Part shown: piece after piece, positions 1-7,320 of the stretch
Layout of the letters: every line of letters begins with the position of its first letter
Numbering within the stretch: the stretch's first letter is position 1
Assembly (NCBI GenBank): GCA_018901615.1
Contig: JAHIEN010000005.1
Location: 1-41,212, forward strand
From: Candidatus Omnitrophota bacterium
GTDB lineage: Bacteria > Omnitrophota > Gorgyraeia > Gorgyraeales > Gorgyraeaceae
Direction of reading: 5' to 3'
DNA length: 41,212 nt
Position numbers and translations under genes: made by a program
Notes under the pieces: generated by a model
Databases searched by the model: none
What the model saw: only the letters and a program-made list of their open reading frames with translations
Told to the model about the DNA's origin: nothing

Positions 1-2955
1 CTCATCAATCTCTAATAGCTCCAATGCCTTTTCTCGTATTATTGGAATAGTCTCTGGTCTTTTCTGTTGGAGTTTTGTGAGTTTTTTTGTGACTGCTTTT
101 TTTAGATTTTTTCCAGAGCGTATATTCTTTCCAAGCGACCATAGACATTTTTCTATATCATTTTCTGTCATTTTACTAAGTTTAAGTAGCCATAATTCTG
201 GTCTTAATGTTATCAAATCTGATGTCTCACCTTTAATACTATGCTTAATGATGCCATTTTTGCCATTTTCAGAAATTGGTCTAACATTAATCCCTAATTT
301 TTTTGAAGTTAGTTTTAAAACTGCTTCTGGAATATCTTCTAGGCGACTCTCATCCACGTCTTCAACGAAATAGTATCCGACCCCATCAGTACCCGCAACT
401 TTAGTTCCTTTTTGGTCAATCAGCGCGACGTTGTGCCTAAAATCTATTTTTGTTGTCTGTCTAACATCTGGTTCATAATGGAGATTTGTTTCATATTCAA
501 AAATAACTCTCCCCGCTCTTAAACCCGCTATTACTTCTTTTATTCTCTCGCTATATAAGTAATCTGAGTGAGACAGAACAATATAATCTGCCAGTATAAA
601 ATAAGCCAATTCATCTTTCATTTCTCTCTGGTCAGTAGCCTCCTGGTGTCTAGTTACTATTTGCAATATCCCATCGATTTCCTTACCTTTTTTTCTATCT
701 AGTCCATAACGAGCCATCAATGCGTTTAACACCCCAATAGCAGTCTCCATATTAACCACATAATCTTCACCCAACAACCCTTCCATCAGTAATTCATAAG
801 CCTTATCATAGTCGCCTTTTTGAATAGCTGCATAGGCATCAGCAACTGGTTCAACACTGCCAACGCTTGGAGGTTTAATAGTACCATTTACAATCTCCCC
901 ATATAAAAAATCCGGACTTCGTGATAATAATGACGCAAGGCTTACCTCTCCAATAAGAACTTTTTCTACTGTCTCTCTGGCTAGATCACTGCCCACTCCT
1001 GCATCTTTCAGATAATCTGATAAATAACTTGCTTCGCCAATCGCATTAATAACAATGGCTATGTTCTCTAATGTGATTCTATCTTGTCCTGTTTGCCCCA
1101 ATTTTTCCCTTGCCTCTTCTGAATTCAAATCAAACATTTCAGGGTACAAGCTTGCTATCCTTACAGATCCTTTAAGGATAGCATCTTTTAGATGAACCTT
1201 TCCTTTTATGCTTAAAGAGTCGAGTCCAATGGTCGAGGCATTGCCAAGGGCATCAATACAGTTCTGTACGTCCTCGTAGTATTTATCCATGCTTTCAAAG
1301 CCAGGTACATGGCCGGGTTTGAAATTCTCTACCTGCCATACGGAAGGATCTACATTAAAGTGATCCGAATAGGCATAGAGCCAGTAATCATAAGAAAATT
1401 TGACGGGCGTAAAGAAATTGTCCCTTTGCTCTGTGTCAATATTGACAATATAAAGTATCCTGGTAAGTCCGTATTCCTCCAAAAGGGCTTTTACTTTTTC
1501 GTTATCCGTAGTCTGAATAAAGCCGTTTAGATTAAGCAGGGCGCTCCCTAAAGCTCCTTCTAACTGCACGAATTGCTTCCCCCTTTTTGATTTTATATTC
1601 TTTATAAGGTCAGGGGTGATTATCTCATTGAATTTTTCATCTCTTATTATGGTGCGAAGCTTTATCAAGAATGGTTTCAATACTGAGTAGTTTATTAAAG
1701 CAGTATTGGTATTAAAATATTGCGCACCAGGCGTACCTTCATCCCCAACATTTCCAGGAAGCCCTATGCGATAAAACCATTCTTCCTGGCCATTCGCTAT
1801 TGCTTGGGCTCTCTCTAACAGCTGGATTCTGCTCTTGCCGCCTTCTAAGAACTCAACGCCGATCTGGCCTCCTTTTTTATCTAGTTCTACCTTTGTAGTA
1901 GAAATCATAACTATAGGGATTTTGTTCCTTGCCATCCAACCGGCAATATAGGCATCAGGAAAGTTATTAGGGCCGTCTCCATTATATATCGCCCTTACAA
2001 GTGTTTTGCCCTCAGGCAATTCTGCAGTCAAAATATCGTATAAGGCCATTGTGCCTAACTGCCCGTGCCCGCCAGGAAGCATATTTTCAGTAGTAAGTTC
2101 TTCTGTTTCTAAATCTATAGTAGGTAAGGATGCCTGGAAAATAAAATCTTCCTCTGTTTCTAAATCAGGGGTTTGGTTGATAATCTGTCTATAAGTACGC
2201 TTTTTATCTTGCGGAATTCTTGCGTCTATGCGGTCTAATACATAGGTGATATCAAGAAAGTCTTTGACAAAAGGCGCGCTTTCTTCATTTACTAACTCTC
2301 TTATAATTACTCTCCCATAATTCGAAGCAGTATGGCGGGCCCGTAAATATTTAAGCTCTATAATGCTTATTCTTTGCTGTGTTTTCACTTTAGCCCCTTG
2401 TTCATCAAATCCTTCCAATGTCACATTAAAATAAAGGTCTGTCCCCTTGGCGCCTAACCTAACCTTTCCTGTTCTCTCTATCTGCTGCCATATCCCTGCT
2501 AGATACCTTTCCCTGGCCACTGAGCTGCCCACACCGCCATCCATGGGATTGCATAACAAAACTACATTCCTGGACTCTTCTTTATTAGCAGGGTCTTGTG
2601 TCAAATCAGCGTATTCTACGGCACCTAATAATCCCTTGCGCTGAGTCTTGTCAAGCAATGCAGAGGGCAGAAAATTTCCGCCTGTTTCTGCTGTTCCTAT
2701 TATAAGAGGCTGGTCTCCGGAGGTTTTAAATTTCTTGTGTAGGCTATTAAGGTAAACCATGTCGAAAGGAGGAAGGGTAGAAAAAAGTTTGTCTATATCT
2801 CCTTCTGGGGAACCTGATTGATCCTTTATAAATTCCCTCATTGTTTCATTAGACTGCATGGGGGGCCTTAATGCAGAGCGTGTCTCTGGAGTGCTAAATG
2901 CTACATTAGAACATAAGAAAGTACTTATTATTGATAGAGAAATTATCTTTCTCAT
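1..2955 (-). CDS. Exported UDP-sugar pyrophosphorylase-like protein (partial, C-terminus off the left edge)
   Basis: The minus-strand frame is open from an ATG at 2955 to base 1, 985 codons without a stop. The start has an AGGAG-type ribosome site a few bases upstream. Residues 1-21 look like a Sec signal peptide with an A-F-S cleavage site, followed by TPETRSALRPP. From about residue 80 to 605 the protein follows the UTP-glucose-1-phosphate uridylyltransferase (UDPGP) fold: GGVGSS at 140-145, a Q-x-x-x-P-x-ID strand, PGGHGQLG near 295, NGDGPNN, FNTNTALIN near 415, QLEGALGSAL near 464, and a C-terminal beta-helix (LSIKGKVHLKDAILKGSVRI) near 580. The family normally makes UDP-sugars from UTP and sugar-1-phosphate in the cytoplasm, so an exported member is unusual. 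The last 380 or so residues are not recognised. Family membership is firm. Catalysis and location are uncertain, because the usual GPK of the nucleotide loop is not evident. Confidence 0.8.
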   Translation of the reverse strand, partial: MRKIISLSIISTFLCSNVAFSTPETRSALRPPMQSNETMREFIKDQSGSPEGDIDKLFSTLPPFDMVYLNSLHKKFKTSGDQPLIIGTAETGGNFLPSALLDKTQRKGLLGAVEYADLTQDPANKEESRNVVLLCNPMDGGVGSSVARERYLAGIWQQIERTGKVRLGAKGTDLYFNVTLEGFDEQGAKVKTQQRISIIELKYLRARHTASNYGRVIIRELVNEESAPFVKDFLDITYVLDRIDARIPQDKKRTYRQIINQTPDLETEEDFIFQASLPTIDLETEELTTENMLPGGHGQLGTMALYDILTAELPEGKTLVRAIYNGDGPNNFPDAYIAGWMARNKIPIVMISTTKVELDKKGGQIGVEFLEGGKSRIQLLERAQAIANGQEEWFYRIGLPGNVGDEGTPGAQYFNTNTALINYSVLKPFLIKLRTIIRDEKFNEIITPDLIKNIKSKRGKQFVQLEGALGSALLNLNGFIQTTDNEKVKALLEEYGLTRILYIVNIDTEQRDNFFTPVKFSYDYWLYAYSDHFNVDPSVWQVENFKPGHVPGFESMDKYYEDVQNCIDALGNASTIGLDSLSIKGKVHLKDAILKGSVRIASLYPEMFDLNSEEAREKLGQTGQDRITLENIAIVINAIGEASYLSDYLKDAGVGSDLARETVEKVLIGEVSLASLLSRSPDFLYGEIVNGTIKPPSVGSVEPVADAYAAIQKGDYDKAYELLMEGLLGEDYVVNMETAIGVLNALMARYGLDRKKGKEIDGILQIVTRHQEATDQREMKDELAYFILADYIVLSHSDYLYSERIKEVIAGLRAGRVIFEYETNLHYEPDVRQTTKIDFRHNVALIDQKGTKVAGTDGVGYYFVEDVDESRLEDIPEAVLKLTSKKLGINVRPISENGKNGIIKHSIKGETSDLITLRPELWLLKLSKMTENDIEKCLWSLGKNIRSGKNLKKAVTKKLTKLQQKRPETIPIIREKALELLEIDE

Positions 2956-3005
2956 TTTCGTATCTCCTTTGTTAATGCTTTTTTAAGGTCAAATATAACT
3001 GGGGT

Positions 3006-3040
3006 AAAAAAATAGCCTTCCTTTTGGGCTAAAAAGCTAT
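3006..3040 (-). terminator. Terminator-like hairpin in the leader of the UDPGP-like gene
   Basis: On the minus strand TAGCC (3031-3027) pairs with GGCTA (3017-3013) around a 9-base loop, followed at once by seven T (3012-3006). An alternative outer pairing uses ATAGC at 3040-3036 with GCTAT. It lies between the promoter at 3067-3095 and the start codon at 2955, so it would act inside the leader, as an attenuator or as a weak structure. The stem is only five pairs, so it may not terminate. Confidence 0.35.
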
Positions 3041-3066
3041 ATTGGTCGGTATCTATTTGTATTATA

Positions 3067-3095
3067 AGTATACCACAGAAAACGGTTTCTTTCAA
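3067..3095 (-). promoter_or_regulatory. Sigma-70-type promoter for the UDPGP-like gene
   Basis: TTGAAA (3095-3090), a 17-base spacer and TATACT (3072-3067) read toward the gene starting at 2955. The expected transcript start is near 3060, giving a leader of about 105 bases that contains the hairpin at 3006-3040. An 11-base word, CTTTTTAGCCC, occurs both in that hairpin and just upstream of the -35 box. The rest of the gap up to the radical SAM stop at 3250 shows nothing I can name. Confidence 0.6.
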
Positions 3096-3249
3096 GCGTT
3101 TTTTGGGGCTAAAAAGAGGTACTAATTTAGGATTAAAGTAAGGGAATATATGAAGGCTTTGTCTGTCTGTTTAAGGTTTGTAGCTGCGTGGTTGCCCGTG
3201 CGGATTTCTCACTGATACAAATAATGAGAGTTGACAATGGCGGGAAAAA

Positions 3250-3825
3250 TTAGAATGTTGTTAGAGAGGGTTTCTTTTTTTCGTATTCCTTAAGTGCCTT
3301 TTGCCACGAGGGAGAGATGATCTGTTTTTTTGCCCATCCCCCCATTCCTCTAAATCGACCGCAATATTGACAAATGACTGTTGACTGGTCTAGCATTGGA
3401 TCGCCCGGCAAGGGCATTTCCTTTCTTCCGATATCAAAACCAAAGATCCTATCAATACCTCCGGCCATTGTGCAGAGATAATAACCAAATGGCGTCACTC
3501 CCATGCCACACGCGTTCATCGCCCTACAGCCCATAGAGTAGTCGGCAAATTTGTAATATGGAAGGACCCGCGGCGCAAGATTAAAAGCAAAAAACTTGTC
3601 CTGAACGCTGGATTTTTTTGCTGTATTAGCGATCTTGACCTCTCCTTTAACCTTTACCTTTGACAAAACATTCTTTACCTTCTCGCCGTAACCATTGGTG
3701 ACAATCTCTATGCACGTATCCGGGGCATGGTTACGTTTATATTCTACCAATAAGTCCAGGATCTCAAGGATATCAGGATGCAGAGTCGCCTCCCCTCCCA
3801 TCGCCCTTATCTTTCCCCATTTCAT
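3250..3825 (-). CDS. Radical SAM protein, C-terminal part of a split gene
   Basis: 191 codons from an ATG that overlaps the stop of the upstream fragment as ATGA. The fragment starts inside the radical SAM core: GGEATLHPDI at residues 10-19 is the AdoMet-binding strand of these enzymes. It also carries a Cys-rich C-terminus (MGCRAMNACG, YLCTMAGG, VICQYCGRF) that suggests auxiliary iron-sulfur ligation as in SPASM-type proteins. It lacks the CxxxCxxC cluster, which is in the upstream fragment, so it cannot be a radical SAM enzyme alone. The -1 frame stays open upstream of this ATG back to the A-tract at 3853-3858. Reading through would give a natural VKxFIKANIDNNMKWGKIR junction. The substrate is unknown. 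Confidence 0.75.
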   Translation of the reverse strand: MKWGKIRAMGGEATLHPDILEILDLLVEYKRNHAPDTCIEIVTNGYGEKVKNVLSKVKVKGEVKIANTAKKSSVQDKFFAFNLAPRVLPYYKFADYSMGCRAMNACGMGVTPFGYYLCTMAGGIDRIFGFDIGRKEMPLPGDPMLDQSTVICQYCGRFRGMGGWAKKQIISPSWQKALKEYEKKKPSLTTF

Positions 3826-4127
3826 ATTATTATCGATATTCGCTTTAATAAATTTTTTACCTGTTCTACGCTCATCCTATCACTGCTAGGAGCTAGCCCG
3901 CAAGTCCTGATGCAATTAAGGCACTTCATGTTGCAGGCATAAGTCAGGACTAACTCTACTATCTTAGGTGTCCGCGTAAAGATGGGACCGAAGAGTTTTG
4001 TTATAGGCTTCTGAACTATAATAAAAAAACAGATCCTTTTTAGAGTCTCGTGCTTAAGGACAAAGTTCTCTGCAAGCTTTGAAAAATATTTCTCAAAAAA
4101 AGTTCTTTTTTTCATCTTCTTTATCAT
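3822..4127 (-). CDS. Radical SAM protein, N-terminal part of a split gene
   Basis: The 101-residue product holds the radical SAM signature C65-N-M-K-C69-L-N-C72 (CxxxCxxC), which binds the [4Fe-4S] cluster that cleaves AdoMet. It ends in an implausible tail (LLKRISIII) where the normal reading would shift by -1. The codons GTA AAA AAT TTA at 3860-3849 contain an A6 run (3858-3853). One extra A, or a -1 slip there, joins this frame to the downstream fragment with no stop between. The ATG at 4115 (MKKRTFFEK) is an alternative start, with an AGG about 12 bases upstream, and may be the true one. Either the gene was inactivated by a one-base loss, the assembly has a homopolymer error, or there is frameshifting. 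Confidence 0.75.
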   Translation of the reverse strand: MIKKMKKRTFFEKYFSKLAENFVLKHETLKRICFFIIVQKPITKLFGPIFTRTPKIVELVLTYACNMKCLNCIRTCGLAPSSDRMSVEQVKNLLKRISIII

Positions 4128-4155
4128 CCTTTTCTAATCCTCGTCATAATCCACC

Positions 4156-4189
4156 AAAAAAAACAGCCTTGTCCTTCTACTATAAGGCC
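4156..4189 (-). terminator. Terminator-like hairpin in the radical SAM leader
   Basis: Minus strand GGCCTT (4189-4184) pairs with AAGGCT (4170-4165, one G-U pair) around a 13-base loop. One G and then eight T (4163-4156) follow. It lies between the promoter at 4218-4246 and the start codon at 4127, so it would truncate the leader transcript and not end typA. The short stem limits confidence. Confidence 0.4.
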
Positions 4190-4217
4190 ATATTTGGAAC
4201 TATGTTTAATCATTATA

Positions 4218-4246
4218 ATTATAGCATAGAAATAGAGGTTTTGAAA
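4218..4246 (-). promoter_or_regulatory. Promoter for the radical SAM gene
   Basis: TTTCAA (4246-4241), a 17-base spacer and TATAAT (4223-4218), immediately followed by a second TATAAT at 4217-4212. It sits 31 bases after the typA stop and reads toward the radical SAM start, suggesting independent transcription from typA. Confidence 0.5.
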
Positions 4247-4276
4247 GGGTTTTTAGGGGCCTATTTTCGCTACAAC

Positions 4277-6100
4277 TTATTTTGCAATTCTTTTGGAACG
4301 CCTGCGGACAAGGGGGTCTAAAATCTTTTTTCTTAACCTGAGGTTTTTTGGGGTCACTTCCAGGAATTCGTCGCTCGCGAGATATTCTATGGAAAGCTCC
4401 AGGGTCATTTCTTTAGGGGGCGTGAGCATAATAGCGTCTTCAGATCCTGCAGCCCTCATATTGGTAAGTTTTTTTGTCTTACAGGGGCTTATATCCAGGT
4501 CTTCGGGCCTGGAATTCTGGCCTATAATCATGCCTTCATAAACGCCTGCATTAGGGCCTATAAATAATTCGCCGCGTTCCTGAGCGTTGTTAAGCGCATA
4601 TGACGTGGAGATACCTGTTTCAGAAGACACCAGCGAACCGTGAGAATTGACAAAATTAAGGCTCTCGTCCATAGGCTCATATTCATCGAACGCGTGGTTT
4701 ATTATGGCGGTCCCGCGCGTCTTTGTCATGAACATGGCTTTTAGACCTATAACAGCCCGCGTTGAAATCTCGTATTCAAAATAAACCGCGCCTTTTGAGC
4801 CCTGGAACATATTTTTAAGACAAGCCTTTCGCCTGCCTACCTCTTCTATGACCACGCCTTGATATTCCAAAGGGACTTCAATGGTTAAAAATTCAAAGGG
4901 TTCCATAGTTATCCCGTTTTTTTCAATAAATATTGCTTCCGGCTGGGAAACCTGCAGCTCATAACCTTCGCGCCGCATGGTTTCTATTAAAATCGCCAGG
5001 TGTAATTCCCCTCTTCCGGACACTAGAAATGTATCAGGGCTGTCTGTTTCCTCTACGCGCAAAGACACATTTGTCTCAAGTTCTTTAAAAAGCCTTTCGC
5101 GAAGCGCTCTGGAAGTAACATATATACCGTCTCTTCCGGCAAAAGGGCTTTTATTTACGCCGAACATCATTCGGACAGTCGGTTTTTCTATTTCAGGAGG
5201 ATTTAAAGGCAAAGGATTATCGGCATCAGTTATAGTGTCACCTATGCCTATATCCTCAAACCCCGCCACAGCCACTATCTCTCCTGATTCAGCGCCCTCG
5301 CGCTCTATCTGTTTAAGGCCTTCGTAACTTAAAATAGCTGTGACCTTGCAAAGTTTCTGGCTCTTGTCCCTTCGGGCAAGAACAACATTCATGCCCTTTG
5401 CGATAGAGCCTGCTGTAATTTTTCCTATACCCATCTTGCCTTTATAAAAATCCGAAAGGAGCGCTAATACTAAGATTTGGAGAGGCGCGTCAGGATTTAC
5501 CACAGGTTGGGGCACTGTTTCGAGAATAGTATCCAGAAGAGGGGATATATTATCCGAAGGTTTACTTAGATTCAATGTTGCGAAACCTTTTAACGCGGAA
5601 GCGTAAACAATCGGAAAATTCAACTGCTCTCCTGTCGCGTCAAGCTCGCAGAAAAGATCAAACGTGCGGTTTATCGCGTAGTCTATCCTGGCATCAGCCA
5701 TGTCTATTTTATTGATTACAACTATTGCCTTATGCCCAAGCTCCAGGGCTTTTCTGAGCACAAATCTGGTCTGCGGCATTGGCCCGTCTTTGGCATCCAC
5801 CAGCAGTAAAACCCCGTCTACCATTCTTAAAGTCCGCTCAACCTCTCCTCCGAAATCAGCGTGTCCGGGCGTGTCCACTATATTGATCTTTGTGCCTTTA
5901 TAAATAACACTGGCATTCTTGGCCTTGATAGTAATGCCGCGCTCGCGCTCCAGATCCATGGAATCCATGATACACTCGCCCATTTCTTCAATGTTGCGGT
6001 CTACGTGAGTCTGACGCAGTATACTATCTACAAGCGTGGTCTTCCCATGGTCAACGTGCGAAATAATAGCTATATTTCTTATATTCGTTTTTTCTGCCAT
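4277..6100 (-). CDS. typA: Ribosome-associated GTPase TypA/BipA
   Basis: 607 residues, the usual length for TypA/BipA, a translational GTPase of the EF-G class that binds ribosomes and is needed for growth under stress or at low temperature. All GTPase boxes are visible: HVDHGKTT at 15-22 (G1), RGITIKAKN (G2), DTPGHADFGGEVER (G3), NKIDMADAR (G4) and ASALKG (G5). They are followed by domain II, EF-G-like domains III and V, and the BipA-specific C-terminal domain ending in a basic tail (RRRSKRIAK). The ATG at 6100 is directly followed by the GTPase fold. The ribosome site is weak (AGAGAA). It lies downstream of the two-kinase operon with its own candidate promoter. Confidence 0.97.
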   Translation of the reverse strand: MAEKTNIRNIAIISHVDHGKTTLVDSILRQTHVDRNIEEMGECIMDSMDLERERGITIKAKNASVIYKGTKINIVDTPGHADFGGEVERTLRMVDGVLLLVDAKDGPMPQTRFVLRKALELGHKAIVVINKIDMADARIDYAINRTFDLFCELDATGEQLNFPIVYASALKGFATLNLSKPSDNISPLLDTILETVPQPVVNPDAPLQILVLALLSDFYKGKMGIGKITAGSIAKGMNVVLARRDKSQKLCKVTAILSYEGLKQIEREGAESGEIVAVAGFEDIGIGDTITDADNPLPLNPPEIEKPTVRMMFGVNKSPFAGRDGIYVTSRALRERLFKELETNVSLRVEETDSPDTFLVSGRGELHLAILIETMRREGYELQVSQPEAIFIEKNGITMEPFEFLTIEVPLEYQGVVIEEVGRRKACLKNMFQGSKGAVYFEYEISTRAVIGLKAMFMTKTRGTAIINHAFDEYEPMDESLNFVNSHGSLVSSETGISTSYALNNAQERGELFIGPNAGVYEGMIIGQNSRPEDLDISPCKTKKLTNMRAAGSEDAIMLTPPKEMTLELSIEYLASDEFLEVTPKNLRLRKKILDPLVRRRSKRIAK

Positions 6101-6137
6101 AAATTTTCTCTGATTATTTAAGATTACAGAATGTTAT

Positions 6138-6166
6138 ATGATACTACTTTGGTATAAGATACGCAA
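6138..6166 (-). promoter_or_regulatory. Candidate promoter for typA
   Basis: TTGCGT (6166-6161), a 17-base spacer and TATCAT (6143-6138) lie between the receiver-kinase stop (6170) and the typA start (6100). Both boxes are imperfect, but the spacing is ideal. The -35 box almost touches the upstream stop codon. Confidence 0.35.
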
Positions 6167-6169
6167 GCC

Positions 6170-7318
6170 TTATAACTTGGGCAGATTGAAGATGAAATTT
6201 GAGCCTTTGTCAGGGGTGCTTTCTACTCTTATGCGGCCTTTGTGGAGAGTTATTATGTCTTTTGCGATCGGCAATCCCAATCCTGTGCCTTCTTTTTTCT
6301 CTGCCACTACCCTTACGAATTTATCAAAAATCTTTTCTGTCTCCTCCTTGGTCATGCCAAGCCCAGTATCCTGTATCTCGATCTGTACCTCATCCTGAAG
6401 TTCTGCTAATCTTACAGTAACATCACCTTTGTCTGTAAATTTCACGGCATTGCCGATCAGGTTTACAAAGACCTGCGTCAGTTTATCCCTGTCAGCATTT
6501 ATCATAACCCTTGACTTTGAAAATTCTTTTTTTATGCCTATACCTTTATCCTTAGCGAGCTTTTCAAATCCATTCATTGCCTCGCCCGCGAGCTCTACTA
6601 TATCCAGATCTTCTTTTTTAAGCTGCGTCTTCCCTGATTCTATCTTGGACAAATCCAGAAGGTCATTTACCAGTCTTGCAAGCCTCTCTACGACCTTAAA
6701 AATATCACTCAATATTTCTTTTTGCTGCGGCTGTACCTCTCCCGCGTATCCTTCGACAATATTATCAACATTACCTTTTATTATCGTGAGAGGTGTCCTG
6801 AGTTCGTGCACCACATTTGCCACAAAATCTGACTTCATCCTGTCTAAATCCATAAGCTTTTTATTTATCTTTTCAAGTTCACTTTTTTTGAGCGCGATCT
6901 CTTTCTGGAACTCTTCCTTCTCTAACCTTGCCCTGTGTTCCGCTATTGTCTTTCTGATCATCAACGGCACAGAATCCTCATAACCCTCCCTTTTAGGTAA
7001 ATAGTCAAACGCGCCTTCTTTCATGAGCCTGGCTGCCACTGCCTCATCGCCCTGGCCTGTTATCATGACCACAGGCATCTTGATCTCTTTTTTTCTTATC
7101 TCCCGCAATGTCTCGAGCCCGCTTTTCCTGGGAAGATTATAATCCAATAAAGCAATGTCGAACATATCCTTTTCTAAGGCAGCTATGCCGTCTTCCCCTG
7201 ATATAACATGCGTGATATCATAATCAAATGAATTGTCACGCTGGAGTTTTTTTCTTAGTATCAAGGCATCGGTAGGATTGTCTTCCACCAGTAATACTTT
7301 TAGTTTTTCCCTGGGCAT
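6170..7318 (-). CDS. Soluble receiver-histidine kinase hybrid
   Basis: 382 residues without membrane segments. Residues 1-125 are a receiver domain with acidic residues E12/D13, phosphoacceptor D59 (LLDYNLP), T87 and K109. A coiled-coil linker (127-160) leads to a HisKA domain with H171 in VVHELRTP. The HATPase domain shows NLIGNAVKF (N box), DTGLGM (G1), FDKFVRV (F box) and GTGLGLPIAKD (G2). The order receiver-kinase suggests that phosphorylation of D59 controls the attached kinase. The gene starts 2 bases after the stop of the membrane kinase at 7321, with AAAGG about ten bases upstream, so the two are co-expressed and probably form one phosphorelay. No DNA-binding output regulator is encoded nearby. 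Confidence 0.9.
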   Translation of the reverse strand: MPREKLKVLLVEDNPTDALILRKKLQRDNSFDYDITHVISGEDGIAALEKDMFDIALLDYNLPRKSGLETLREIRKKEIKMPVVMITGQGDEAVAARLMKEGAFDYLPKREGYEDSVPLMIRKTIAEHRARLEKEEFQKEIALKKSELEKINKKLMDLDRMKSDFVANVVHELRTPLTIIKGNVDNIVEGYAGEVQPQQKEILSDIFKVVERLARLVNDLLDLSKIESGKTQLKKEDLDIVELAGEAMNGFEKLAKDKGIGIKKEFSKSRVMINADRDKLTQVFVNLIGNAVKFTDKGDVTVRLAELQDEVQIEIQDTGLGMTKEETEKIFDKFVRVVAEKKEGTGLGLPIAKDIITLHKGRIRVESTPDKGSNFIFNLPKL

Positions 7319-7320
7319 CT

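Noticed and set aside
3853..3858. Firm call of programmed -1 frameshifting in the radical SAM gene
   Set aside because: The A6 tract fits a slip, but no stimulatory structure was identified, and a lost base or homopolymer sequencing error explains it equally well.
6429..6983. Plus-strand open frame of 184 codons, and similar long plus-strand frames at 18021-18563 and 18726-19274
   Set aside because: They lie entirely opposite well-identified genes (receiver kinase, MnmE), have low-complexity Ser/Leu-rich products and no domain likeness; they are antisense shadows.
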